This document shows, piece by piece, positions 34,405 to 42,626 of a stretch of DNA of 64,000 nt (positions are counted from its first letter, which is position 1; the number at the start of each line of letters is the position of its first letter). The DNA is taken from positions 159,761 through 223,760 of the forward strand of contig NZ_JACJON010000075.1 of NCBI RefSeq assembly GCF_014695585.1, in the 5' to 3' direction. Origin of the DNA: Microcoleus sp. FACHB-831. Lineage in GTDB: Bacteria > Cyanobacteriota > Cyanobacteriia > Cyanobacteriales > FACHB-T130. Made by a program: the position numbers and the translations under genes. The notes under the pieces were generated by a model. That model was given only the letters and a program-made list of their open reading frames with translations, made no database searches and was not told where the DNA came from.

Positions 34405-35409
34405 ATGCCAATATCGGTCAACAGCCCTAGTAAATATTGTCAGCAGCCGATTCGCGTAGGTCTCGTGGGAACAGGTTATGCTGCTAAACTGCGAGCGGAA
34501 ACATTGCAAGCTGACCCGCGATCGCATATTGTTGCAGTTAGCGGCCATACACCAGCGAATACTGAAGAATTTAGTCAAAGTTACCAAGCCCTTGCCTTAA
34601 CATCTTGGGGAGATCTGGTGGATCGTCAGGATGTGGATTTGGTAATAATCTGCACCGTTAATAGAGATCACAGCGCGATCGCCAGAGCAGCCCTAGAAAA
34701 AGGCAAGCACGTTGTCGTCGAATATCCTCTATCCCTAGATGTGGATGAAGCCGAAGAACTAATCGCCCTAGCTGAATCTAAAGATAAACTTCTACATGTA
34801 GAACATATTGAACTGCTCGGTGGATTGCATCAAGCATTGCAGCAATTTTTACCCGCAATTGGTAATACTTTTTATGCACGCTACAGCACCATCAATCCAC
34901 AGCGACCAGCACCCCGCAAGTGGACTTACAACAAAGAGCTGTTCGGCTTTCCCCTCAGCGCCGCCCTCTCTCGCATCCAACGCTTTACCGACTTATTTGG
35001 ACAAGTTTCATCTGTTTCTTGTCAAACCCAGTATGTGGAGAGTGACGACGAATTTTACAAGAGTTGTATCTGCACAGCAGGGCTGAAATTTACCAGCGGT
35101 TTGGTGGCTGAGGTAATTTATGGAAAAGGGGAAAGTTTCTGGCAACCCAGCCGCCTTTTTGAAGTTCACGGCGAACAAGGAGCGTTAATTTTTGATGGAG
35201 ATCAAGGTAAGCTGCTCAACGAAAATGGAACCACGCCAATTGAAGTAGGAACGAGGCGGGGCTTGTTTGCCAAAGAAACGAGTATGGTGTTAGACCACTT
35301 GATTGATGGTACGCCGCTGTATATTACCCCAGAGGCTAGCGTGTACGCGCTAAAGGTTGCAGATGCTGCCCATCGTTCTGCTCAAACAGGTGAGACAATA
35401 CTGCTGTGA
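34405..35409 (+). CDS. bvdR: Biliverdin reductase
   Basis: A 334-residue Gfo/Idh/MocA-fold oxidoreductase. The nucleotide-binding start is RVGLVGTGYAAKLRAETL (residues 18-35). The segments KLLHVEHIELLGGLHQAL and FYARYSTINPQRPAPRKWTY, GFPLSAALSRIQRFTDLFG and VGTRRGLFAKET closely match what I know of Synechocystis BvdR. The enzyme reduces biliverdin IX-alpha to bilirubin with NADPH. In cyanobacteria it influences phycobilisome pigment. It is monocistronic, and the ATG start gives the usual length. Confidence 0.88.
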   Translation: MPISVNSPSKYCQQPIRVGLVGTGYAAKLRAETLQADPRSHIVAVSGHTPANTEEFSQSYQALALTSWGDLVDRQDVDLVIICTVNRDHSAIARAALEKGKHVVVEYPLSLDVDEAEELIALAESKDKLLHVEHIELLGGLHQALQQFLPAIGNTFYARYSTINPQRPAPRKWTYNKELFGFPLSAALSRIQRFTDLFGQVSSVSCQTQYVESDDEFYKSCICTAGLKFTSGLVAEVIYGKGESFWQPSRLFEVHGEQGALIFDGDQGKLLNENGTTPIEVGTRRGLFAKETSMVLDHLIDGTPLYITPEASVYALKVADAAHRSAQTGETILL

Positions 35410-35702
35410 ATTGAAATTAGATAATTTATCTAATTGGCTCCAAGGTCAGAAGATTTTACATAATAAAATCTGACAAGTCACAAATTGCCGCATTTGCCAA
35501 TCTCTAGAATTTGCCAGCCCAGAGACGCTTCGCGGGAGTCCAATTCGTCAATTTAGACCCCGGCAATACTTAGGACAAATTTGACGCACTTGTTGGTACT
35601 TTAAACTGGGGAAAGTTATCCTCTAAAGGGTAAATTTGGCCTGGTAAAGCCGCCTTATAACTGGAGCAAATGCGAAAAATTTCTGCATTTGACTAATGAG
35701 TA

Positions 35703-36680
35703 ATGACCAATTGGACGCCTATCCACGCAAAGCTACAGCGATCGCTAAAACAGCGCCACTTATTTGAGCGAAACCAGCGTTTGTTAGTGGCTCTATCTGG
35801 GGGACAAGATTCGCTGTGCTTAGGCAAATTACTGTTAGATTTACAACCTAAGTGGGGTTGGCAATTAGCGATCGCTCACTGCGACCACCGCTGGGAGTAC
35901 GATACTGGCATCGCTGCTCATGTTGAAGGCGTAGTGCAGTCTTGGCAATTACCCTTCTACCTCAAAACCGCTATTGAAGTGACCCAAAGTGAGGGTGCGG
36001 CGCGGCAGTGGCGCTATAAAGCTTTGAGCGAGATAGCTACCGAACATGGATATGAATGCGTCGTTACCGCCCATACTCAGAGCGATCGCGCCGAAACTCT
36101 CCTGTTTAACTTGATGCGCGGTTCCGGTGCTGATGGATTGCAATCCCTATCGTGGCGACGACATTTGGCTGAGGGAATACAACTGGTGCGCCCGTTATTA
36201 GAAGTAAGCAGGGCTGAGACATTACAGTTTTGTCAGGAATTGCAGTTGCCCATTTGGGAAGACGTTTACAATCAAGACCTTAAGTATTCTCGCAACCGCA
36301 TTCGTCTGGAGTTACTACCGCAACTAAGAACCCACTTTAACCCCCAAGTTGAGCAAGCCTTAGCCCAAACTGCTGAACTTTTAAGAGCAGATGTGGAATA
36401 TTTGGAGGAGCAAGCAAGCCTACTGCGACAAGAAATTATGACAGATAACCAAGGGCTAGGATTAAATCGCCGAGTGTTGGGCGATGCGCCCTTGGCTCTA
36501 CAACGCCGCGTCGTGCGACAGTTTCTCCAGCAATTGCTAGCCAGCGCCCCTAGTTTTGAGCAAATAGAAAAGGTAACTGCTTTAATTACAGCCCCGAATA
36601 AATCGCGAACCGACCCTTTTCCTGGAGGAGCGATCGCAGAAGTTAATGGCGAATGGATAATTTTGAATTATGAATTTTGA
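35703..36680 (+). CDS. tilS: tRNA(Ile)-lysidine synthase
   Basis: A 325-residue enzyme that attaches lysine to C34 of the CAU-anticodon isoleucine tRNA, an essential decoding step. The PP-loop is LVALSGGQDSLCLGK (Ser-Gly-Gly-x-Asp-Ser) near residue 30, followed by IAHCDHRWE, VVTAHTQSDRAETLLFNLMR and NRIRLELLPQL. The C-terminal tRNA-binding domain is short, as in other cyanobacteria. It starts at ATG 35703, just after a CAAATGC...GCATTTG inverted repeat that may affect translation. A copy of the 3' end lies 120 bp further on. Confidence 0.93.
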   Translation: MTNWTPIHAKLQRSLKQRHLFERNQRLLVALSGGQDSLCLGKLLLDLQPKWGWQLAIAHCDHRWEYDTGIAAHVEGVVQSWQLPFYLKTAIEVTQSEGAARQWRYKALSEIATEHGYECVVTAHTQSDRAETLLFNLMRGSGADGLQSLSWRRHLAEGIQLVRPLLEVSRAETLQFCQELQLPIWEDVYNQDLKYSRNRIRLELLPQLRTHFNPQVEQALAQTAELLRADVEYLEEQASLLRQEIMTDNQGLGLNRRVLGDAPLALQRRVVRQFLQQLLASAPSFEQIEKVTALITAPNKSRTDPFPGGAIAEVNGEWIILNYEF

Positions 36681-36737
36681 ATTATCGAGTCAAAAAACCT
36701 AACTTAGCACTATCTTAAACAACTCGCAAAGCTATTT

Positions 36738-36800
36738 TTTTGCTGGGCAGCGATCGCAGAAGTTAGAGGCGAGTGGATTAAGCCAAAAGGCAAAATTTAA
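36738..36800 (+). repeat. Decayed copy of the tilS 3' end
   Basis: 36750-36780 matches the end of tilS at 36630-36660 in 27 of 31 positions. The same codon frame reads AIAEVRGEWI against AIAEVNGEWI in the gene, with weak similarity on upstream for about 15 bp more. The offset is exactly 120 bp. It looks like a remnant of a duplication or gene conversion. Confidence 0.6.
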
Positions 36801-36860
36801 AGGAAAAAGAACTAATTCTTTCCTGGCTTTTGCCTTTTCACCTTTTACTTTTTACTTTAA

Positions 36861-38621
36861 TTACGCTGCGTTCGCCTGACCGTTCATCAAATTCATCATA
36901 ACTTGCCGCATTTCAGCAACTGATTGCAGTTGATAATTAGCCGTTTCTTGAATTTGATTGATAGCACCCGCCATAGCTTCCAACCTTTGTTTGGTTTCAT
37001 CAAGCTTATCCTGCATTGGTTGCAGCATTTCTTGATAGATATTCACCTTGCCCCAAAGTTCGGCTGCTTGCGATCGCAGGTTCTGCAAATTTTGCTCCAT
37101 GTTTTGCAGCTCGTTTTGCTTCGACTGGTGTTCGCTGGCTTGATGATTAATCATGTCCTGCGCTTGCTGAATGCTTGAGCGCATCTGCTCAACCTCGCGT
37201 TCCAGCTTTTGCAAGTGTTCCCCTTGTTGTTGTCTTTGCGACTCTAGGGTAGTCAAAACGGGACCCAAGTCAATCTTGTGGCTATCTGGCCCATCATTTT
37301 CCGCAATTCCTTGTCGCCGCCGCAGGACGCGAGAGTGTTGATTTAAAACTTCTTCTCGCTCCCGCAAACTGCGGCGTTGACCGACGAGGGTTTCATCGAG
37401 CATTTGGTAGCGATCTTGCTCTTCTGCTAGCTGGTTTTCCAGGCCTAAGCGATCGTACTCGCTAGCTTGGTTTATCTTATTTTTTAATTCTTCAATGTCG
37501 TCGCTCTGCAAAGTCAGCTCTTCTTCCTGGTCATTAACAAAGCGTTTTACTTTCTCTAAATCTTGTTGGAGATTGTTTACAACTCCTTGCAACTCTCCTA
37601 AAGGCATTTTTTCGAGTGCCGCAATATCGACCTGCTGGCCAATTTTCACATCTGCGGATGTTGTAGCCATCCGAGAAAGTTGCTGGTGCAGCTCTTCGTG
37701 TGTCTGTAGCTGTAGACGAAGCATCGAGGCTGACTCCTGCTTCATTTCTAGGGCATTTTGCTGAACTTTTAGAGCAGTTTTTGCCTGTTCAAGAGATGTT
37801 TGCACTTGTTGCAACTCTTGCTTGCGGTTTTGCAAATCTTGCATCTTTTGGTCAACTTCGGCTTGGCGCTGTTGAGCGGCTTGGTTCAGCTGCTCCAACT
37901 GCTGCCAGTGGTTAATGAGTACAGCCTGCTGCCCGTTGCTTACTTCAAAGGCTTGATTCAGTTGTTCTTGTACTGCGTCTGTTGGCGCGATCGCTCCCGA
38001 CAGGCGATTTAGTAAGTCTTGAATCTTAAGCGCTTGCTCGTCATCTAATACAGCTGACTGCTGATACTCAGCGGAGCGTTCCTCCAATCGGCGCTGTTCG
38101 CCTCGCAGGTGTTCCCACGCACCCTCCATTTCAGCGGTTTTGCGCTCAAACTCCTCCCGAAGCTTTTCAGCTTCTTCCCTAGCGCTTTCTATTTCCTGAC
38201 GTTGCTGTTCTAGCCGTTCCAGGTCTTCGTCTATTTGGGGTAACTGTTCGAGCCGCGCTTCCAATTCCATCTCGCGCCGATTTAGCTCCTGACTTTGATA
38301 CGTCAGCGACTGCTTCCACTGTTCAATTTCTTCTTCCTGAGTTTTGGTTTTTTCTATCTGTTTGGAGAAATTTTGTAAGATGCTGACCAACTGACGCCCA
38401 GCCTCTGTTGGCGGACGCTGCACTTGTCGATTACCACCCAGATCGATTAGCACCAAAACCCCAGCATTCATGTTATTGGCTTCTTCGGGAGCCGGAATAG
38501 TTTCTTCACCAGGGACGGCGCTCCAACTCTGGTCAGTCCGCTGACAAGCCAGCAGTTTAAGCTCAGTCTTAAAGCCCATGATTCCAGTTTTCTGCTTTTG
38601 TACTTCTGCTAGATACAGCAC
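36861..38621 (-). CDS. hmpF: Pilus motility taxis protein HmpF
   Basis: A 586-residue protein starting at a GTG with an AGAGGA box 8 bases upstream, giving the family N-terminus MLYLAEVQKQKTG. Residues 5-70 form a small globular part (KLLACQRTDQSWSAVPGEE). From about residue 80 to 540 it is a long coiled coil rich in Gln and Glu, with a break near residue 210. The C-terminus is conserved (LQSVAEMRQVMMNLMNGQ). In Nostoc punctiforme HmpF localises to the leading pole and drives type IV pilus activity. It is divergent from the taxis operon, which is where it acts. Confidence 0.92.
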   Translation of the reverse strand: MLYLAEVQKQKTGIMGFKTELKLLACQRTDQSWSAVPGEETIPAPEEANNMNAGVLVLIDLGGNRQVQRPPTEAGRQLVSILQNFSKQIEKTKTQEEEIEQWKQSLTYQSQELNRREMELEARLEQLPQIDEDLERLEQQRQEIESAREEAEKLREEFERKTAEMEGAWEHLRGEQRRLEERSAEYQQSAVLDDEQALKIQDLLNRLSGAIAPTDAVQEQLNQAFEVSNGQQAVLINHWQQLEQLNQAAQQRQAEVDQKMQDLQNRKQELQQVQTSLEQAKTALKVQQNALEMKQESASMLRLQLQTHEELHQQLSRMATTSADVKIGQQVDIAALEKMPLGELQGVVNNLQQDLEKVKRFVNDQEEELTLQSDDIEELKNKINQASEYDRLGLENQLAEEQDRYQMLDETLVGQRRSLREREEVLNQHSRVLRRRQGIAENDGPDSHKIDLGPVLTTLESQRQQQGEHLQKLEREVEQMRSSIQQAQDMINHQASEHQSKQNELQNMEQNLQNLRSQAAELWGKVNIYQEMLQPMQDKLDETKQRLEAMAGAINQIQETANYQLQSVAEMRQVMMNLMNGQANAA

Positions 38622-39879
38622 ACTGATCGTCCTCTTGATGTGTCTTGTGCCCGAATGCGCGATCTATGAAAGCGTATGCGCCTGCAAGCGCTGTTCGCGT
38701 GTTGTGTAAATGCCCTACTTGCTGCTTTTTGTAGGGTTCGTGACGTATCCCAATCGTGCGTTAGATTTTGTATTTTGGAACGTTGCCTCCACTAATAGTT
38801 TAGTTTCTTTGATTAAACCAAGTTTAGGAAGACAACTTCTCACCGACTGCTTAGTACGCGACCCTGTACCATTTTTTATCAGCAAAACAACTCTTGCGGA
38901 TTTTGTACAGACTACCTATAGCAGTCTCTACCAAGTCGATCCTCCGAAAGTACTACTCATTACAATTGATAGCAACCTTTTAGATAAACTTACGCAACTT
39001 AAATCTATAATTACATTCCCCGACCGTTAGCTCAACGAGGGAGGCGCGATCGCCGATCTCTGAGTGGGCGATCGCTACAAATACCCTACGCCAGAGCCAG
39101 ACGGGACACTTGGCGATTAACTCACTCCTCGCTTAAGAGAGTAATACTAACCTGGATAGGCCCTGTTATGGAAGTCTCAGTCGAACAAAGAGCCGAAAAG
39201 GGCAGCCTACGGCTAAAAATAGAGAATCAAGCCCCCGAACCATTACACAAAACAGGCGAGTGTTAGCCGCAACGCCAAGTCTTAAATTAAACTAAACCTA
39301 TATCTGGATTTAGCATGCGGCTCATGTCTAAGTTGAAACGCGAGCAGCGGCGTATAGCGTTATACCCTTTGCGATCGCAAATATTTACAAGCTAATGGGC
39401 TAGTTAATTTTCAATTTAGCATTGCCCCGCAAACAGTGGTAGAGAATTGGCGCTACCAGCGCCAGTTACACAGATAATATCGCAGCTGCCAAAACAGCCT
39501 TCTCCAGATACTCAACGGTAGCGGCATTCGGAAAAGTTCACGACGGCACAGCTTAAATTAGAGTACATACTTCGTGCCAACACCCCTTCTCATAATAAAA
39601 CCTCAATAAAAAAGTAGGTGAGAGCGGTATTAAAAGCTCAAAGCAGCATAGGCAGGATTCGGCTGTAAAAATTTATATAGAAGGTGTGTAGTCTGGAAAT
39701 ACAACTAAAACGATGGCCAGAAGCAAAAAACAGCTATTGGCCGATGGCGCGGATGGCATGGCCTTAAGGCCAGAGTTCAAATCATAATAACTCATGCGGC
39801 ACGAGCGCACTCCCACCGATGCTTGTCCTCAACCCTTAGTTTATTTATTAAACGGTTTTTAGGAGCGCGTTTTCATTAC
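38622..39879. other. Long divergent regulatory region hmpF-pilG
   Basis: About 1.26 kb between two divergent motility units. A 106-codon frame at 38710-39030 and a 32-codon frame at 39168-39266 have no ribosome sites or recognisable homology, and I do not call them genes. A run of AT-rich sequence near 39660-39720 probably holds the operon promoter. Size and position suggest a long 5' leader. Confidence 0.45.
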
Positions 39880-41217
39880 ATGCAGGGAACCTTAAATGAA
39901 ATTGATATTCGCAGCATCCTGCAACTGATCGAATTAGGTCAGAGAACGGGCGAACTGCTCGTAGAGACATACAGCTCTATTGAAGTATACGGCTCTCTAG
40001 GACGGTCGCGTGGCTCCAACCGTGAAGCGAAACGTCGTCAAACAGGGTCTTTTTGGCTTGTCTTCTTCCTCAACGGCCAAATTGCATATGCTGCTGATGG
40101 GGACGCGAGTTTGTCACGTCTGGGAGACTACTTGCGACGCTACAAAGCCAAAGCTGCACTTGATAGCTTGGAAGTTCCATTAAGTGCTTCTACCAATTCG
40201 CTTGAATACGGCTACCTGTGGGCGCTACTAGAAAATCGGGTTTTGACACCAGCTCAAGGACGCAGCATTATCAAAGGCATGGTGCATGAAACTCTGTTTG
40301 ACTTGCTTAGCCTACACAGTGGTTCTTTTATATTCGAGATTGGTCCGGCTTTAGCACCGCAACTAACGACCTTGGAGATTGGGCCTTTAGTGACTCAGAT
40401 TATGAAGCAGGTGCAGGAGTGGAAGCAGTTTCATCCACATATCCAGTCACCCAATCAGTGTCCGGCGATCGCTGATGCTGCCCAATTACAAACTAGCCTG
40501 CCCAAAAATGTTTTTAATACTCTCCACGTTTTTGCTGACGGCAAAACATCCCTGCGTCAGATAGCCAGAATACTAAATCGCGATGTGTTAACGGTCGCTA
40601 AAGCGATTTATCCTTATGTACAAAGCGGCTCAGTGCAACTTCTAAGTTCACACAGCGCAGTTTCTACTACCCCTACAGATATGCCAAGCCTAAAACAGGA
40701 ATTGGGGATGGGGGAAACCCAAATCGTTCCTCACGTTGTTTGTATTGATGATGACGTAGCGATTGGGAAGGCTGTGGAGTATATTCTGCAAGCTAAGGGG
40801 TATCAAGTTACTGTGATTAGGAATCCCCTTTCGGCACTTAGTCTCGTATTCCAATTGAAACCTAACTTGCTATTGTGCGATATTGCCATGCCAGAACTGG
40901 ATGGATACGAGATTTGTGCGATGCTACGCAAGTCAACTGCCTTTCGGCAGACTCCAATCATCATGCTGACTGGTAAAGATGGATTTATTGACCGGGTTAG
41001 AGCGCGAATGGTAGGGTCAACTGACTACCTAACTAAGCCTTTTGGAGAAAGTGAGTTATTGATGCTAATGGAAAAATATATAGGGCCTGGTGACAGGTCA
41101 GCATATAAACCCCTCGTCAGAACAGGCGCAAATGCGTTAGAAGATGAGATAGAAGAAAAAGATAAAAATGTAATAGAAAATCAGGAGCCAACTGGATTAG
41201 GCACAGATCCCTCATAG
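39880..41217 (+). CDS. pilG: PatA-type response regulator (PilG/HmpA-like)
   Basis: A 445-residue protein. I start at the ATG giving MQGTLNEIDIRSILQLIELG, the conserved beginning of DUF4388 (PATAN) regulators; a TTG 19 codons upstream is less likely. Residues 1-210 are the PATAN part (TGELLVE, WLVFFLNGQIAYA, GMVHETLFDLLSL). Residues 285-405 are a receiver domain: VVCIDDDVAIGKAVEY, LLLCDIAMPELDG with the phospho-Asp, IIMLTGKDGF and YLTKPF. It is first in the taxis operon. In Synechocystis PilG/PixG proteins transmit the kinase signal to the pilus motors. Confidence 0.9.
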   Translation: MQGTLNEIDIRSILQLIELGQRTGELLVETYSSIEVYGSLGRSRGSNREAKRRQTGSFWLVFFLNGQIAYAADGDASLSRLGDYLRRYKAKAALDSLEVPLSASTNSLEYGYLWALLENRVLTPAQGRSIIKGMVHETLFDLLSLHSGSFIFEIGPALAPQLTTLEIGPLVTQIMKQVQEWKQFHPHIQSPNQCPAIADAAQLQTSLPKNVFNTLHVFADGKTSLRQIARILNRDVLTVAKAIYPYVQSGSVQLLSSHSAVSTTPTDMPSLKQELGMGETQIVPHVVCIDDDVAIGKAVEYILQAKGYQVTVIRNPLSALSLVFQLKPNLLLCDIAMPELDGYEICAMLRKSTAFRQTPIIMLTGKDGFIDRVRARMVGSTDYLTKPFGESELLMLMEKYIGPGDRSAYKPLVRTGANALEDEIEEKDKNVIENQEPTGLGTDPS

Positions 41218-41373
41218 AAGTAGCGAGAGGGTGGTGGCTCTAAGATGAGCAAGGTGTAGTAAAAGATTAATGATGTAATGGGATACTTGAGTCAATACAA
41301 GTAAGCAAAGGTGAAAGCCACCTAGATCGCTAACCATTGATGTTGAATTGGCTTTTGAGGTAGGTAGAGAGTT

Positions 41374-41739
41374 ATGAGTACAGTTCTGGTTGTGGAAGAT
41401 CAGCGATCGCAACGGGAGATGATCGCAGACCTTCTCAAAGGAAGTGGATTAACAGTTACAGTAGCCACCGATGGCGTCGAAGCTTTAGAACAAATCCAGG
41501 GGCATTGCCCAGACCTGGTTTTGTTGGATATAGTCATGCCCCGAATGAATGGTTACGAGGTTTGCAGGCGTCTCAAGGCGGACCCGAAAACCCAAAGTAT
41601 GCCAGTTGTAATGTGTTCTTCCAAAGGGGAAGAATTTGACCGCTATTGGGGCATGAAGCAAGGTGCTGATGCATATATAGCCAAACCCTTTCAGCCAACA
41701 GAGCTGATCGGCACGGTCAAACAGCTGCTACGAGGCTAA
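41374..41739 (+). CDS. pilH: CheY-like response regulator (PilH type)
   Basis: A 121-residue single receiver domain. The acidic pocket is VVEDQRSQREM, the phospho-Asp is in LVLLDIVMPRMNGYE, the switch Ser/Thr region is PVVMCSSKGE and the Lys is in YIAKPFQPTEL. It has no output domain, so it acts by binding a target. In Pil systems the second CheY opposes or tunes the first. It is 156 bp after pilG and 118 bp before the CheW gene. Confidence 0.93.
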   Translation: MSTVLVVEDQRSQREMIADLLKGSGLTVTVATDGVEALEQIQGHCPDLVLLDIVMPRMNGYEVCRRLKADPKTQSMPVVMCSSKGEEFDRYWGMKQGADAYIAKPFQPTELIGTVKQLLRG

Positions 41740-41857
41740 TACCCTCGTATAGGCAGAGGCGAGTCTGGCTCGGCTAGAAATCAGCTTTTGTCTAGAGCAT
41801 TCAGCTCCACAGTCTAAAATCTAAAGACCAAAGTATAAAGTTTAAGATCTAACCTCT

Positions 41858-42391
41858 ATGGTAGGCAATCCAGACTTTTTAACCGCCAGCGCTGGGGATC
41901 ACGCACCCGAATTTCAGGAACTGGAGAGTCCTGAAGGTGAACTGCACCTGCGGTTTTTCGTGGCTTCTGGTAGCGAATTTGCTCTACCGGCCACAGGAAT
42001 TCGCGAAGTACTATCGCGATCGCCAGATCAAATTACCCCCATTCCCAATGCTTCTCCCTTGCTCTTGGGAACGCTCAACTGGCGCGGACAGGTAATTTGG
42101 GTCGCAGATTTAGGACAATTTCTGGGTGATGGGGCTGTATTAAATACGGATAGACCAGAAATACCCGTCATTGCCGTCGAAGACCAAGACACAACAATGT
42201 TAGGTTTGGCTGTTGAGCGTATTTATGGCATGGACTGGCTAGATCTTGATGATTTGCAAATGTCAGCGAACGTGCCGGACAGCATGGCCGCCTTCCTCCG
42301 AGGTGAGTGGGTGATAGACGAAGGGACGAATCAGTATCTCCGCCTGTTAGACCAAGTAGCAATTCTTCGTTCAGCCCGATGGGCAGCATGA
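41858..42391 (+). CDS. pilI: CheW-like adaptor (PilI type)
   Basis: A 177-residue CheW-domain protein coupling receptor to kinase. Typical beta segments are LRFFVASGSEFALPATGIRE, ITPIPNASPLLLGTLNWRGQ, VIWVADLGQFLG and MLGLAVERIYGMDWLD. There is an extra acidic N-terminus of 25 residues (NPDFLTASAGDHAPEF). It is in the operon between pilH and pilJ. CheW adaptors form the array base of the membrane receptor cluster. Confidence 0.92.
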   Translation: MVGNPDFLTASAGDHAPEFQELESPEGELHLRFFVASGSEFALPATGIREVLSRSPDQITPIPNASPLLLGTLNWRGQVIWVADLGQFLGDGAVLNTDRPEIPVIAVEDQDTTMLGLAVERIYGMDWLDLDDLQMSANVPDSMAAFLRGEWVIDEGTNQYLRLLDQVAILRSARWAA

Positions 42392-42626
42392 AAAAATAGT
42401 TTTGAGTGTATGGGTGAAGTATACGCTAACAAAATTTATGAATCCTCCCCTGGCTATTCACCATGATTTTCTGCTACTAGGCAACCATAACCCGCCCTTA
42501 CAGAGTTTTGAATTGGAAAAAACAAAAAAGTATGATTTAACTCAAAACTAAGGGGGATATTTAGTTGTCAATCTATTGGTTTTTATTTGTTAGTCGTTGA
42601 GTTAATTAAAATTTTTCTCAAACCTC

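Noticed and set aside
38710..39030. 106-codon plus-strand frame
   Set aside because: No ribosome site, no recognisable motif, lies in a long regulatory region. I would reconsider if homologs exist.
39168..39266. 32-codon frame MEVSVEQRAEKGS...
   Set aside because: No ribosome site and no support beyond being open.
39700..39790. tRNA-like GTTCAAATC word
   Set aside because: No T-stem or acceptor stem can be formed around it.
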